DNA from: Actinobacteria bacterium RBG_16_64_13
GTDB taxonomy: Bacteria; Actinomycetota; Thermoleophilia; RBG-16-64-13
Assembly (NCBI GenBank): GCA_001768675.1
Contig: MELN01000072.1
Coordinates: 29,564-39,085, forward strand
Reading direction: 5' to 3'
DNA: 9,522 nucleotides
The first letter of the stretch is position 1, and each line of letters begins with the position of its first letter. The position numbers and the translations under genes are program-made. The notes under the pieces were generated by a model. It made no database searches. It saw only the letters and a program-made list of their open reading frames with translations, and was not told the DNA's origin. This document shows, one piece after another, positions 1 to 6,105 of this stretch.

Positions 1-1517
1 TCCTCCGTCAGGCTCATCACATTACCGCGGCTCATGACTGGGATGCTGAAGGCCCGCGCGCCGGCCATCAATTGCTGGAGCCCCACGCGAAGCTTCTCGA
101 CGTAGGAGTAGAACCCGATGGCTCCGAGCGGGATGTTGGGCATCTCGCCCTTGCCGACGATCTCGGCCACTTCTTCCCAGCAGACGAATATCTCTTCGGG
201 CGTGTTGCCGTACTGACCGACCGTCTTGGGCAGCCCACCGTTGTTCATCCACACCCCGACATTCTTGCCGACCATGCCCGGGATCATGAGGGCCCGCCCC
301 ATGCAGACCGACTTGCAGAACGGCGCGCCCAAGGACAGCGCTTTGAAGATATGGTCCTCCGCGCTGAAGCCGCCGCCGAAGGCCAGATCGGGCACGCGCT
401 TGCCCCTCCCGGCCAGCTTCGCGGCGAAGTCGGCGGCGGCCGAGTGTAGGTAGATACTCGGCATGCCCCACTCTTCCATCATCCGCCACGGGCTCATACC
501 CGTCCCGCCGGGGGCCCCGTCGATGGTGAGGAGGTCGATCTTCGCGTCGCTACCCCATCTCAGGGCCATGGCCAGTTCGCGGAGCCCGTACGCGCCGGTC
601 TTGAGCGTGATCCGCTTGTAGCCCAGGCCGCGGAGTCGCTCGCACTCGGCCAGGAAGCCCTCCTCGTCGATGAAGCCGAGCCGGCTGTGACGCTCGAACT
701 GCTTGAGGGCGCCGTCCCGGAAGGCGGCCTGGGTGACCGGGTCGGAGGGGTCTGGTGTCACGATGTAACCCCGCTTTTGCAGCTCCAACGCCCGATCGAG
801 CGAATCAACCTTGATCTCGCCGCCGATGCATTTGGCCCCCTGGCCCCACTTGAGCTCGATGGTGTCGAGCTCGTGCTTGCCGATCACGTACTCGGCCACG
901 CCCAGGCGGGTGTCTTCGACGTTCATCTGCACGAGAAGCTCGCCGTACCCGCGGTGGTAGCGTTTGTACGTCTCGATCCGCCGGTCCATGTCGGGCGAGG
1001 AGGTGATCTTGCCGCGCGAGTCGAGCTTCAGCTGGGGATCGATACCGCACACGTTCTCCCCGCACACGCAGGTCACGCCGCTGATGGCCGCCCCGATCGC
1101 GAAGTGCTCCCAGTTCCTCCGGGCTATCTCGGTGGAGCCCAGAGCGCCCGTGAACACCGGCGCCAGCATCCTGACCTTCCGGTCCCACCCGTACTCGGTC
1201 TGGACGTTGACATCGGGGAACGTGCACGTATCGGAGTTGGCGTCGACGCCCTCAGGCAGGCCTTCTCCACCAAACGCGTAGCCCTGGATGTTGAGGTGGG
1301 AGTAGTCGACCGGGTAGTCCTTGTCCCCGCCGGCGGTGATCGAACCGAACGGTCCAGGATAGATCACCTCTCTTCCTCGGAAGGTGGACTGGAAGACCTC
1401 ACAGTTGCCCCGGCAGCCGTCGATGCACCGCGTGCACAGCCCGGAGCCCGGCACCACGCTTCGCGAGCGGTTCGACGTCTGGGACACGTCATTCGCGTTG
1501 GGTCGCTGTAGATTCAC
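1..1517 (-). CDS. FMN-binding glutamate synthase family protein (GltB2-like), 3' end beyond window
   Basis: At least 505 residues are visible, with no stop before the left edge. The GTG start at 1517 is chosen because AAGGAG lies 6 nt upstream and the protein then opens directly into its conserved part. The N-terminus has a four-cysteine motif, C28-x2-C31-x3-C35-x3-C39, and a second cluster C150/C152/C157 (CVCGENVC). The TIM-barrel FMN core shows QGAK at 226-229, GGTG at 337-340 (PGGTGMSP, compare the GltB HDGGTGASP block) and a Gly-rich GGGFSAEDH phosphate-binding segment. In GltB this fold reduces 2-iminoglutarate to glutamate using FMN and a [3Fe-4S] cluster. The canonical three-Cys block after the FMN site is not seen; only FCKSVC (C401, C405) occupies that region. 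No glutaminase or GXGXG domain lies in the visible part, so those would have to be separate genes as in the split archaeal enzyme. The family is clear; the substrate is inferred. It follows the NuoEFG-like genes after 54 nt, which suggests they supply its electrons. Confidence 0.88.
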   Translation of the reverse strand, partial: MNLQRPNANDVSQTSNRSRSVVPGSGLCTRCIDGCRGNCEVFQSTFRGREVIYPGPFGSITAGGDKDYPVDYSHLNIQGYAFGGEGLPEGVDANSDTCTFPDVNVQTEYGWDRKVRMLAPVFTGALGSTEIARRNWEHFAIGAAISGVTCVCGENVCGIDPQLKLDSRGKITSSPDMDRRIETYKRYHRGYGELLVQMNVEDTRLGVAEYVIGKHELDTIELKWGQGAKCIGGEIKVDSLDRALELQKRGYIVTPDPSDPVTQAAFRDGALKQFERHSRLGFIDEEGFLAECERLRGLGYKRITLKTGAYGLRELAMALRWGSDAKIDLLTIDGAPGGTGMSPWRMMEEWGMPSIYLHSAAADFAAKLAGRGKRVPDLAFGGGFSAEDHIFKALSLGAPFCKSVCMGRALMIPGMVGKNVGVWMNNGGLPKTVGQYGNTPEEIFVCWEEVAEIVGKGEMPNIPLGAIGFYSYVEKLRVGLQQLMAGARAFSIPVMSRGNVMSLTE

Positions 1518-1523
1518 GACGGA

Positions 1524-1529
1524 CTCCTT
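1524..1529 (-). promoter_or_regulatory. Shine-Dalgarno site deciding the GTG start of the GltB2-like gene
   Basis: AAGGAG on the minus strand, 6 nt upstream of the GTG at 1517. It supports a GTG start, and no competing ATG with a comparable site lies nearby. Confidence 0.75.
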
Positions 1530-1571
1530 CTTGTAGTCACGGACGCATTACTCGCTTGGTGCGCGTTCCCA

Positions 1572-2276
1572 CTACGCGGGCGCCAACAGCCCCCGCAGCT
1601 GCCACCGGGCACACTGGAAGCCCCTGCCCAGTTCACACATGACACACGTATCGGGAATGTTCTCCACCATGCTCGTCTGGGATTCGCAAAGCCCGCAGAT
1701 GCCCGGCACGGCCATCGGCCCGGGGCATGGTGTGATCGTCATGGGGCAGACCTCGACACAGCTGTTGCATCGCTTGCAGAGGTCAGGCCGTTTGTCGAAC
1801 GGCAGCGCCACGTGGCGGTCGCCCCCTCGCCCCACGAAACCGAGCGACTTCGACTGCCAAACCTCGTCGCAGACACGCACGCACCGGCCACAAAGGACGC
1901 AGTGCTTGTCGCGCATCGGGTAGCGCGAGCGGGTCACTCCGACCCGGGCTGCCAGATCCTGCACCGCCCGGGAGTTGGGGGCCTCGGCGACGATCAGCTC
2001 GACAATGTGCCGCCGCGCCCGTAGGACGGTCTCCGAGTGCGCCTCCACCACCATCCCGTCCCGCGCCCCGAGCGTGCACGACGCAGTCATCTTGCGGCGG
2101 CCGTCGTCGACCACCTCCACGATGCAGACCCGGCAGGCGCCGATGGGGCTCACGCTGGGCATGTGGCACAGGTTAGGGATGCATATACCGGCCTCCAGGG
2201 CCGCGTCCAGAACGCTGGATCCCTCGGCCGTCTGGATCGTGGCCCCGTCCACCGTGATGGTCACCGTTCTTGCCAT
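1572..2276 (-). CDS. HoxU / NuoG N-terminal-like [2Fe-2S] and 2x[4Fe-4S] electron-transfer subunit
   Basis: The 234-residue soluble protein has no signal peptide or membrane segment. Residues 1-75 are a plant-type [2Fe-2S] domain with ligands C37, C48, C51 and C67, as in NuoG and HoxU. Two ferredoxin motifs follow: C126/C129/C132/C136 and C167/C170/C173/C177 (CKRCNSCVEVCP). The His-Cys3 [4Fe-4S] site that NuoG and HoxU normally carry between these domains is absent, since residues 94-113 contain no Cys or His. The C-terminus (184-222) has six further cysteines, including two CxxC pairs, C194/C197 and C211/C214, 13 residues apart; they could form a zinc knuckle or another cluster. By family analogy it relays electrons from the NuoF subunit to a partner catalytic subunit. 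It starts 10 nt after the NuoF stop, with GAGGG just upstream of the ATG. No hydrogenase H-cluster domain is fused to it. The identification as an electron-relay subunit is firm; the partner is inferred from gene order. Confidence 0.9.
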   Translation of the reverse strand: MARTVTITVDGATIQTAEGSSVLDAALEAGICIPNLCHMPSVSPIGACRVCIVEVVDDGRRKMTASCTLGARDGMVVEAHSETVLRARRHIVELIVAEAPNSRAVQDLAARVGVTRSRYPMRDKHCVLCGRCVRVCDEVWQSKSLGFVGRGGDRHVALPFDKRPDLCKRCNSCVEVCPMTITPCPGPMAVPGICGLCESQTSMVENIPDTCVMCELGRGFQCARWQLRGLLAPA

Positions 2277-2286
2277 GGCTGTTCCC

Positions 2287-4134
2287 TCAGACTCTGCTTA
2301 TCGCGCCGACGACGCACGTTTCTGCACAAAGACCGCATTGCTCGCACAAGGTCTGGTCGATCTGGTAGACGTCGGCCTCGAGGATCGCTCCGTGCGGACA
2401 GGCCTCGACACACTGACCGCAGTCCGCACAAAGATCCGGGTCGATGACGTACCGCGCCAGCGCCCGGCACACCCCGGCCGGGCACCGCCGGTCTCGGATG
2501 TGGGCCTCGTACTCATCGTGGAAATACCGCAACGTCGACAAGACCGGGTTAGGCGCGGTCTTGCCCAACGCGCAGAGCGAACCCGCCCCGACGGCCCAGG
2601 CGAGGTCCTTCAGGGTGTCGAGTTGCTCCATGGTGCCACGCCCTTCGGCGAAATCGGCGAGGATCTCGAGCATCCGGTCGGTGCCGACCCGGCAGGGCAC
2701 GCACTTGCCGCAGGACTCGTCCTTAAGGAACTTGAGAAAGTATCTGGCCACGTCGACCATGCAGGCCGAGTCGTCCATCACGACCATGCCGCCGGAGCCC
2801 ATCATCGAACCCGCTGCGCTGAGGGCCTCATAGTCCACCGGCAGGGCGAATAGCGCCGCCGGCAGGCAGCCTCCAGACGGCCCGCCCGTCTGCACGGCTT
2901 TGATCTGCTTGCCATTCTGCGGGCCACCTCCGATGTCGAAGATGATCTCTCGCAGCGTCGTGCCCATCTCCACCTCGACGAGTCCTGTGTTCTTGACGTG
3001 GCCGGTCAGAGCGAAGATCTTCGTTCCCTTGCTTTGGTCGGTGCCCTTGCCGGCGAACCAAGCCGATCCGTTCGAGATGATCCGAGGAACGTTCGCCCAC
3101 GTCTCGACGTTGTTCAAAGCTGTAGGCCGATCGAGATAGCCTCGTTCAACGGTGTGGATGTCCTTGGACCTGGGCTCGCCGACCTGCCCCTCGAGCGAGG
3201 CCATCAGCGCCGTCGACTCTCCGCAGACGAACGCCCCCGCGCCGCGGGCTACCTTGACGTCAAAGCTGAAGTCAGTACCGAGGATCCGCTCCCCCAGCAA
3301 ACCGAGATCCCACGCTTGCTCGATAGCCTCGCGCGTGTGTGCCACGGCCAAGGGATACTCGTTCCGGACGTACACGTAGCCCTGATTCGAGCCTATCGCA
3401 TACGCGCCGATCATCATCCCCTCGAGGATCGAATGGGGATTGCCCTCGAGCAGCCCCCGGTCCATGTAGGCGCCGGGGTCCCCCTCGTCCGCGTTGCAGA
3501 TGACGTAGCGCTCCTGACCAGACGCCTCCCGGCATTGCTCCCACTTGCGGGCGGTGGGGTATCCGCCCCCGCCGCGGCCCCGGAGGCCGGAGGCCCTGAT
3601 CTCCTCGATCACGGCTTCAGGGCTCATCGAGGTCAGCACGTGAGCCAACGCCGAATACCCCCCGTTTGCGATGTAGTCCCCGATGTCGCACGGGTCGATC
3701 GACTGGTTGTGACCGATCAGCTCTCTGTCTTGCTTGGCGAAGAAGGGCAAGTCAGCCGGTCGCTGCACGGTCCGGCCGGAGGCGCCGTCCACGAAGCAGA
3801 GGCGCTCGACGACACGGCCGTTCACCAGCGATTCGCGGACGATCTCGGACACGTCTTCCGACTTGACATTGCAGTACAAGACGTCAAGCGGCTCGACGAT
3901 CAACAGCGGCTCCTCTTGACAGAATCCCTGGCAACCGGTCACCCGCACGTGCACCTTCTCCGCCAAGCCGTCCTTGTGCAACTGCGTGGTGAGCGCCTTC
4001 AGGACGCCCGTCGATCCCGAGGCCTCTCCGCAGGTACCGCCCGACAGGGTGACGCGGATGGGCCATGCGCTGCGTTCTCTTGTCAGTCCTTCCCGGCACG
4101 AGGCTAGGTCGCTGACCTCCACCAATCTAGACAC
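2287..4134 (-). CDS. NuoF-like NADH-binding flavoprotein subunit of HydB/HndC type
   Basis: About 615 residues from the GTG at 4134, which overlaps the end of the NuoE gene by 8 nt. An ATG at 4242 would add 36 unconserved residues inside nuoE, and TTG 4125 or GTG 4122 are also possible, so the start is uncertain. Order of domains: thioredoxin-like [2Fe-2S] domain (GTCGEASG C35; C68 and C72 in TGCQGFC); NuoF core with glycine-rich GLRGRGGGGYPT at 183-194, CNADEGDPGAY at 213-223 and GAGAFVCGEST at 298-308, for FMN and NADH; SLBB-like region; [4Fe-4S] site C475/C478/C481 plus C521; and a C-terminal two-cluster ferredoxin (C569/572/575/579 and C597/600/603/607). This order matches HndC, HydB and related NAD(P)-linked subunits, whereas respiratory NuoF lacks the extra domains at both ends. 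Its role is hydride transfer between NAD(P)H and FMN, then passage of single electrons to the iron-sulfur chain. The fourth usual Cys of the N-terminal [2Fe-2S] site is not obvious; C13 is a candidate. Confidence 0.93.
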   Translation of the reverse strand: MSRLVEVSDLASCREGLTRERSAWPIRVTLSGGTCGEASGSTGVLKALTTQLHKDGLAEKVHVRVTGCQGFCQEEPLLIVEPLDVLYCNVKSEDVSEIVRESLVNGRVVERLCFVDGASGRTVQRPADLPFFAKQDRELIGHNQSIDPCDIGDYIANGGYSALAHVLTSMSPEAVIEEIRASGLRGRGGGGYPTARKWEQCREASGQERYVICNADEGDPGAYMDRGLLEGNPHSILEGMMIGAYAIGSNQGYVYVRNEYPLAVAHTREAIEQAWDLGLLGERILGTDFSFDVKVARGAGAFVCGESTALMASLEGQVGEPRSKDIHTVERGYLDRPTALNNVETWANVPRIISNGSAWFAGKGTDQSKGTKIFALTGHVKNTGLVEVEMGTTLREIIFDIGGGPQNGKQIKAVQTGGPSGGCLPAALFALPVDYEALSAAGSMMGSGGMVVMDDSACMVDVARYFLKFLKDESCGKCVPCRVGTDRMLEILADFAEGRGTMEQLDTLKDLAWAVGAGSLCALGKTAPNPVLSTLRYFHDEYEAHIRDRRCPAGVCRALARYVIDPDLCADCGQCVEACPHGAILEADVYQIDQTLCEQCGLCAETCVVGAISRV

Positions 4135-4609
4135 TCGCGACCACCGCCTGATCCCCATCCCGGACCGCCCCCAACAGCGCGCGCAGCTTGCCGGGGGACA
4201 TGTCACCGTGATACTCGCCGTCGATAACGACGATGGGCCCAAGCGCGCAGGCCCCGAGGCAGTTCACGGTCTCCAGAGTGAAGGCCCGGTCCTCCGTGGT
4301 CTCGCCCGGCTCAACGTCGAGCTGGGCGACGACCTCGTCTAGCATCCTCGGTGCTCCCCGGACGTGACAGGCAGTGCCGAGGCAGACGGTAACCAGGTGG
4401 CGCCCCCGAGGTTTGAGGCTAAACGCCCTGTAGAAGCTGGCCAGACGGAAGACCTCGATAAGCGGAACAGCGAATGACTCCGACACTCGACACAGCAGTT
4501 CTTCCGGGAGATACCCGTGCAATCCCTGCAAGTCCTGCAGCACCTCGATGATGTCGAACGGCTCCGCGCCGCGGTTCTCGAGGATCGTATCGACGTTGCT
4601 CAGTTCCAT
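4127..4609 (-). CDS. NuoE-like thioredoxin-fold [2Fe-2S] subunit
   Basis: 160 residues from the ATG at 4609, which has GGAGG 6 nt upstream. The in-frame ATG at 4675 lacks this support and would add 22 residues unlike the family. The helical N-terminus (DIIEVLQDLQGLHGYLPEEL) and the motif FYRAFSLKPRG are typical of NuoE/HndA. The [2Fe-2S] ligands are C76-x4-C81 (CLGTAC) and C117-x3-C121 (CLGAC). In complex I, HndA and HydC this subunit sits beside NuoF and holds the N1a-type cluster near the FMN. Its length is normal for the family. It is the first gene of the minus-strand run, and its stop overlaps the likely start of the NuoF-like gene, implying translational coupling. The family assignment is secure; the name of the whole enzyme is not. 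Confidence 0.93.
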   Translation of the reverse strand: MELSNVDTILENRGAEPFDIIEVLQDLQGLHGYLPEELLCRVSESFAVPLIEVFRLASFYRAFSLKPRGRHLVTVCLGTACHVRGAPRMLDEVVAQLDVEPGETTEDRAFTLETVNCLGACALGPIVVIDGEYHGDMSPGKLRALLGAVRDGDQAVVASV

Positions 4610-4615
4610 GGCCTT

Positions 4616-4620
4616 CCTCC
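4616..4620 (-). promoter_or_regulatory. Shine-Dalgarno site deciding the NuoE start
   Basis: GGAGG on the minus strand, followed by AAGGC and C before the ATG at 4609, a spacing of 6 nt. It is the strongest ribosome binding site in the window and favours the shorter NuoE over the ATG at 4675. Confidence 0.8.
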
Positions 4621-4761
4621 AAGCCGTGGCCGTCGTGTACACGTAGCCTGGTGGCCGGGGCTTGCCAATCGCCACCTACTAACCTCCGAAGAACAAGCTC
4701 TGTCTCCTTGCCCCTACGGCTGCCCCTTCTTGCCTCGCTCTGCGCTTTGCTTCGCCCGTTA

Positions 4762-4778
4762 TGGCAGCTCATTGCCGG
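4762..4778. promoter_or_regulatory. Candidate operator GGCA-N6-TGCC near the nuoE-side promoter
   Basis: TGGCAGCTCATTGCCGG contains the inverted repeat GGCA (4763-4766), 6 nt, TGCC (4773-4776). The arm length and N6 spacing equal those of the GGAA-N6-TTCC operator known for NrpR of Methanococcus maripaludis, but with a different base in each arm. It would lie at or just after the start of transcription for the promoter proposed at 4780-4808, a sensible place for repression. Binding by NrpR is inferred. Confidence 0.45.
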
Positions 4779-4779
4779 T

Positions 4780-4808
4780 ACTGTATCAACAGGATTGTCG
4801 CACAGCAA
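4780..4808 (-). promoter_or_regulatory. Candidate promoter of the nuoE-like operon
   Basis: On the minus strand TTGCTG (4808-4803), 17 nt, TACAGT (4785-4780) has correct spacing but only moderate match to the sigma-70 -35 and -10 hexamers. TTGATA at 4789-4784 is an alternative -35, though its best -10 (CATAAC) is 20 nt away. With the first choice transcription would begin near 4773 and leave a leader of about 160 nt. Confidence 0.25.
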
Positions 4809-4880
4809 CCATCTAAGGCCACTTTGCGCATAAATACGGGCCTCGGCGCCGGCCACTGCCGGTAGACGCCGGCCTCCACA

Positions 4881-4909
4881 TGGCAATATTGCCGGTAGTG
4901 TTCCGGCAA
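4881..4909. promoter_or_regulatory. Overlapping palindromes, candidate NrpR operator
   Basis: Two palindromes share bases. GGCAATATTGCC (4882-4893) is a perfect 12-bp palindrome. TTGCCGG (4889-4895), 7 nt, CCGGCAA (4903-4909) is a perfect 7-bp inverted repeat. Between the arms GGTAGTGTTCC (4894-4904) matches 9 of 11 bases of GGTAATATTCC found next to the nrpR start (5057-5067). A weak plus-strand promoter (TTGCCG at 4889, TAGAGT at 4914, 19-nt spacer) would be covered by it. A repressor site is inferred; the symmetry is seen directly. Confidence 0.5.
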
Positions 4910-5013
4910 CGGCTAGAGTGCCAACCCCGACCATCAGCAGGCGCCGCTGCGCCCTGAGAGCCGACTAACACACCCAGAGCCCGATCGGTCACGGCGCCAC
5001 CGTGCTCACGGAG

Positions 5014-5027
5014 CGGCAACTTTGCCG
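5014..5027. promoter_or_regulatory. Palindrome CGGCAA-CT-TTGCCG upstream of nrpR, candidate operator
   Basis: A 14-bp element with perfect 6-bp arms, sharing the GGCAA-N2-TTGCC pattern of the palindrome at 4882-4893. It lies 45 nt before the preferred nrpR ATG, consistent with autoregulation. It overlaps a possible TTG start at 5022, which is one more reason to prefer the ATG. Confidence 0.45.
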
Positions 5028-5043
5028 TTTGTCCTTTCGTCAG

Positions 5044-5067
5044 TGGCAGATTTCCTGGTAATATTCC
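5044..5067 (+). repeat. Tandem imperfect 12-bp repeat just before the nrpR start
   Basis: TGGCAGATTTCC (5044-5055) is followed without gap by TGGTAATATTCC (5056-5067); 8 of 12 bases match, consensus TGGYA-N4-TTCC-like. Each unit is itself weakly dyad-symmetric. The second unit contains TAATAT (5059-5064), usable as a -10 element that would give a leaderless or near-leaderless nrpR transcript. An autoregulatory site is plausible but unproven. Confidence 0.4.
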
Positions 5068-5072
5068 GGCCC

Positions 5073-6083
5073 ATGAGGGAGAAGACCGAAGAGAAACGCC
5101 TTGCCATCCTGCGGACGCTCCGCGAGGCCGGTCAGCCGCTGGGCAGCTCCAAGATCACCGAGCGGCTCGCGGCTATGGGCCACGACATCAGCGAGCGGAC
5201 AGTGCGCTTCCATCTCCTCGACATGGACAAAGCCGGACTTACCCAGAATCTCGGTAGAAACGGAAGGGCCGCCACTCAACGCGGCCTGGATGAGTTGGAC
5301 AACGCCCGCGCCTTCGAGAAGGTCGGGTTCTTGTCTGCCAAGATCGATCAGATGACCTACAAGATGGACTTCGATCTGCTCAACAAGACCGGAACGGTGG
5401 TGCTCAACGTGAGCCTCATCGAGCGAGACCAGCTCGAACGATCCATACCTTTGATGCGCGACGTGTTTGCCGCCGGCTACGCCATGGGCAAGCTGCTGAC
5501 CTTGTTCAAGCCGGGCGAGCACGTGGGACAGACCGCGGTCCCCGAGGGGAGCGTCGGCATCGGGACGGTCTGCTCCATCACGCTGAATGGCGTGCTGGTG
5601 TCTCATGGCATCCCGACCAATTCGCGTTTCGGCGGGCTTCTGGAGCTTCGCGACCACAAAGCCACGCGATTCGTCGAGTTCATCAACTACGACGCGACGA
5701 CCCTCGATCCACTGGAGATCTTCATCCGAAGCGTCATGACCGACTACGTCGGAGCGACGCGCACGGGGAACGGCCTCATCGGCGCCAGCTTTCGGGAGGT
5801 CCCGGCCGACAGCCGCGACCATGTGTTGGATCTCGGTCGCCAGATGGACAAGGTCGGTCTCGGCGGGGTGTTCCTGATCGGCTGGCCCGGCCGGCCGCTC
5901 CTGGAGATACCCGTCAGCGAGGGGCGCCTGGGCCTAGTCGTCGTCGGTGGGCTGAATCCGGTGGCCATCCTGGAAGAACGGGGCATAAAGGTTCACCGCA
6001 CAGGCGCGATGGCGGGTCTGATCGACTACAGGCGGCTCTTTCATTACGAAGAACTGGGCGATCGCGTCAGCCAACTGAACTGA
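5073..6083 (+). CDS. nrpR: NrpR-type transcriptional repressor of nitrogen assimilation (winged helix plus one NrpR domain)
   Basis: 336 residues from the ATG at 5073. GTG 5043 and TTG 5022 are in frame upstream but would be unlike the family. No Shine-Dalgarno site precedes the ATG, so the mRNA may be leaderless. Residues 3-70 form a winged-helix DNA-binding domain (EEKRLAILRTL, then SERTVRFHLLDMDKAGL). The rest is a single NrpR effector domain (DUF128), with FEKVGFL near its start, the Y-x3-TLDPLEIF block in its middle and GGLNPVA at 292-298. In Methanococcus maripaludis NrpR represses nif and glnA and is released by 2-oxoglutarate. The one-domain-plus-HTH architecture here matches the NrpRI type; the M. 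maripaludis protein has two effector domains. Divergent placement opposite a glutamate-synthase-linked operon, with palindromes between, fits a local nitrogen repressor that may also control itself. The family is confident; the target genes are inferred. Confidence 0.9.
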   Translation: MREKTEEKRLAILRTLREAGQPLGSSKITERLAAMGHDISERTVRFHLLDMDKAGLTQNLGRNGRAATQRGLDELDNARAFEKVGFLSAKIDQMTYKMDFDLLNKTGTVVLNVSLIERDQLERSIPLMRDVFAAGYAMGKLLTLFKPGEHVGQTAVPEGSVGIGTVCSITLNGVLVSHGIPTNSRFGGLLELRDHKATRFVEFINYDATTLDPLEIFIRSVMTDYVGATRTGNGLIGASFREVPADSRDHVLDLGRQMDKVGLGGVFLIGWPGRPLLEIPVSEGRLGLVVVGGLNPVAILEERGIKVHRTGAMAGLIDYRRLFHYEELGDRVSQLN

Positions 6084-6105
6084 GCGCGCGTAGAGGCGCG
6101 TCTCA
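6081..6105. terminator. Hairpin spanning both stop codons, candidate bidirectional terminator
   Basis: TGAG-CGCGC (6081-6089), loop of 6, GCGCG-T-CTCA (6096-6105): nine base pairs with one bulged T. It begins with the nrpR stop codon and ends on the kinase stop codon, so it would serve two convergent transcripts. There is no clear U-tract on either side, which lowers confidence that it is a strong intrinsic terminator. Confidence 0.45.

Larger units (their letters stand above)
4610..5072. other. Divergent intergenic regulatory region between the nuoE-like operon and nrpR
   Basis: These 463 nt separate divergent genes and contain no convincing gene. The open frames in it are GC-rich, unrecognised, and run across the repeats. 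The half nearer nrpR (about 4760-5070) is rich in palindromes made of GGCA/TGCC and TACCGG/CCGGTA words. TGCCGGTA occurs at 4773, 4857 and 4890, and its inverted forms CCGGCAA and CGGCAA occur at 4903 and 5014. The half nearer nuoE (about 4625-4750) is purine-rich on the minus strand and would form a 5' leader; I see no riboswitch or terminator in it. Both promoters and the NrpR operators are expected here. Confidence 0.7.

Noticed and set aside
687..4107. Long plus-strand open frames antisense to the nuo/glt genes (for example 687-1511 and 2998-4107)
   Set aside because: They mirror confidently identified minus-strand genes; high GC lowers stop frequency and their translations are low-complexity Arg/Ala/Pro/Gly-rich with no domain.
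2287..4609. Assignment as respiratory complex I genes (nuoE, nuoF, nuoG)
   Set aside because: NuoF has an extra thioredoxin-like domain and a C-terminal ferredoxin, the NuoG-like protein is only 234 residues, and no membrane subunit is present; soluble HydB/HndC/HoxU-type subunits fit better.
4762..4776. Possible sigma-54 promoter (TGGCA...TTGC)
   Set aside because: The GG-to-GC spacing is 9 nt, not the required 10; several similar GG/GC pairs in this region share the wrong spacing, and the element is explained better as an inverted repeat.
4813..5019. Small 68-residue minus-strand open frame, and a longer 171-residue one at 4419-4934
   Set aside because: No recognisable domain; the longer one overlaps nuoE in another frame, both cross the palindrome cluster, and neither has a convincing ribosome site.
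4610..5072. Exact methanogen-type NrpR operator GGAA-N6-TTCC
   Set aside because: GGAA does not occur on the plus strand in this interval, so no exact site exists; only variants such as GGCA-N6-TGCC are present.
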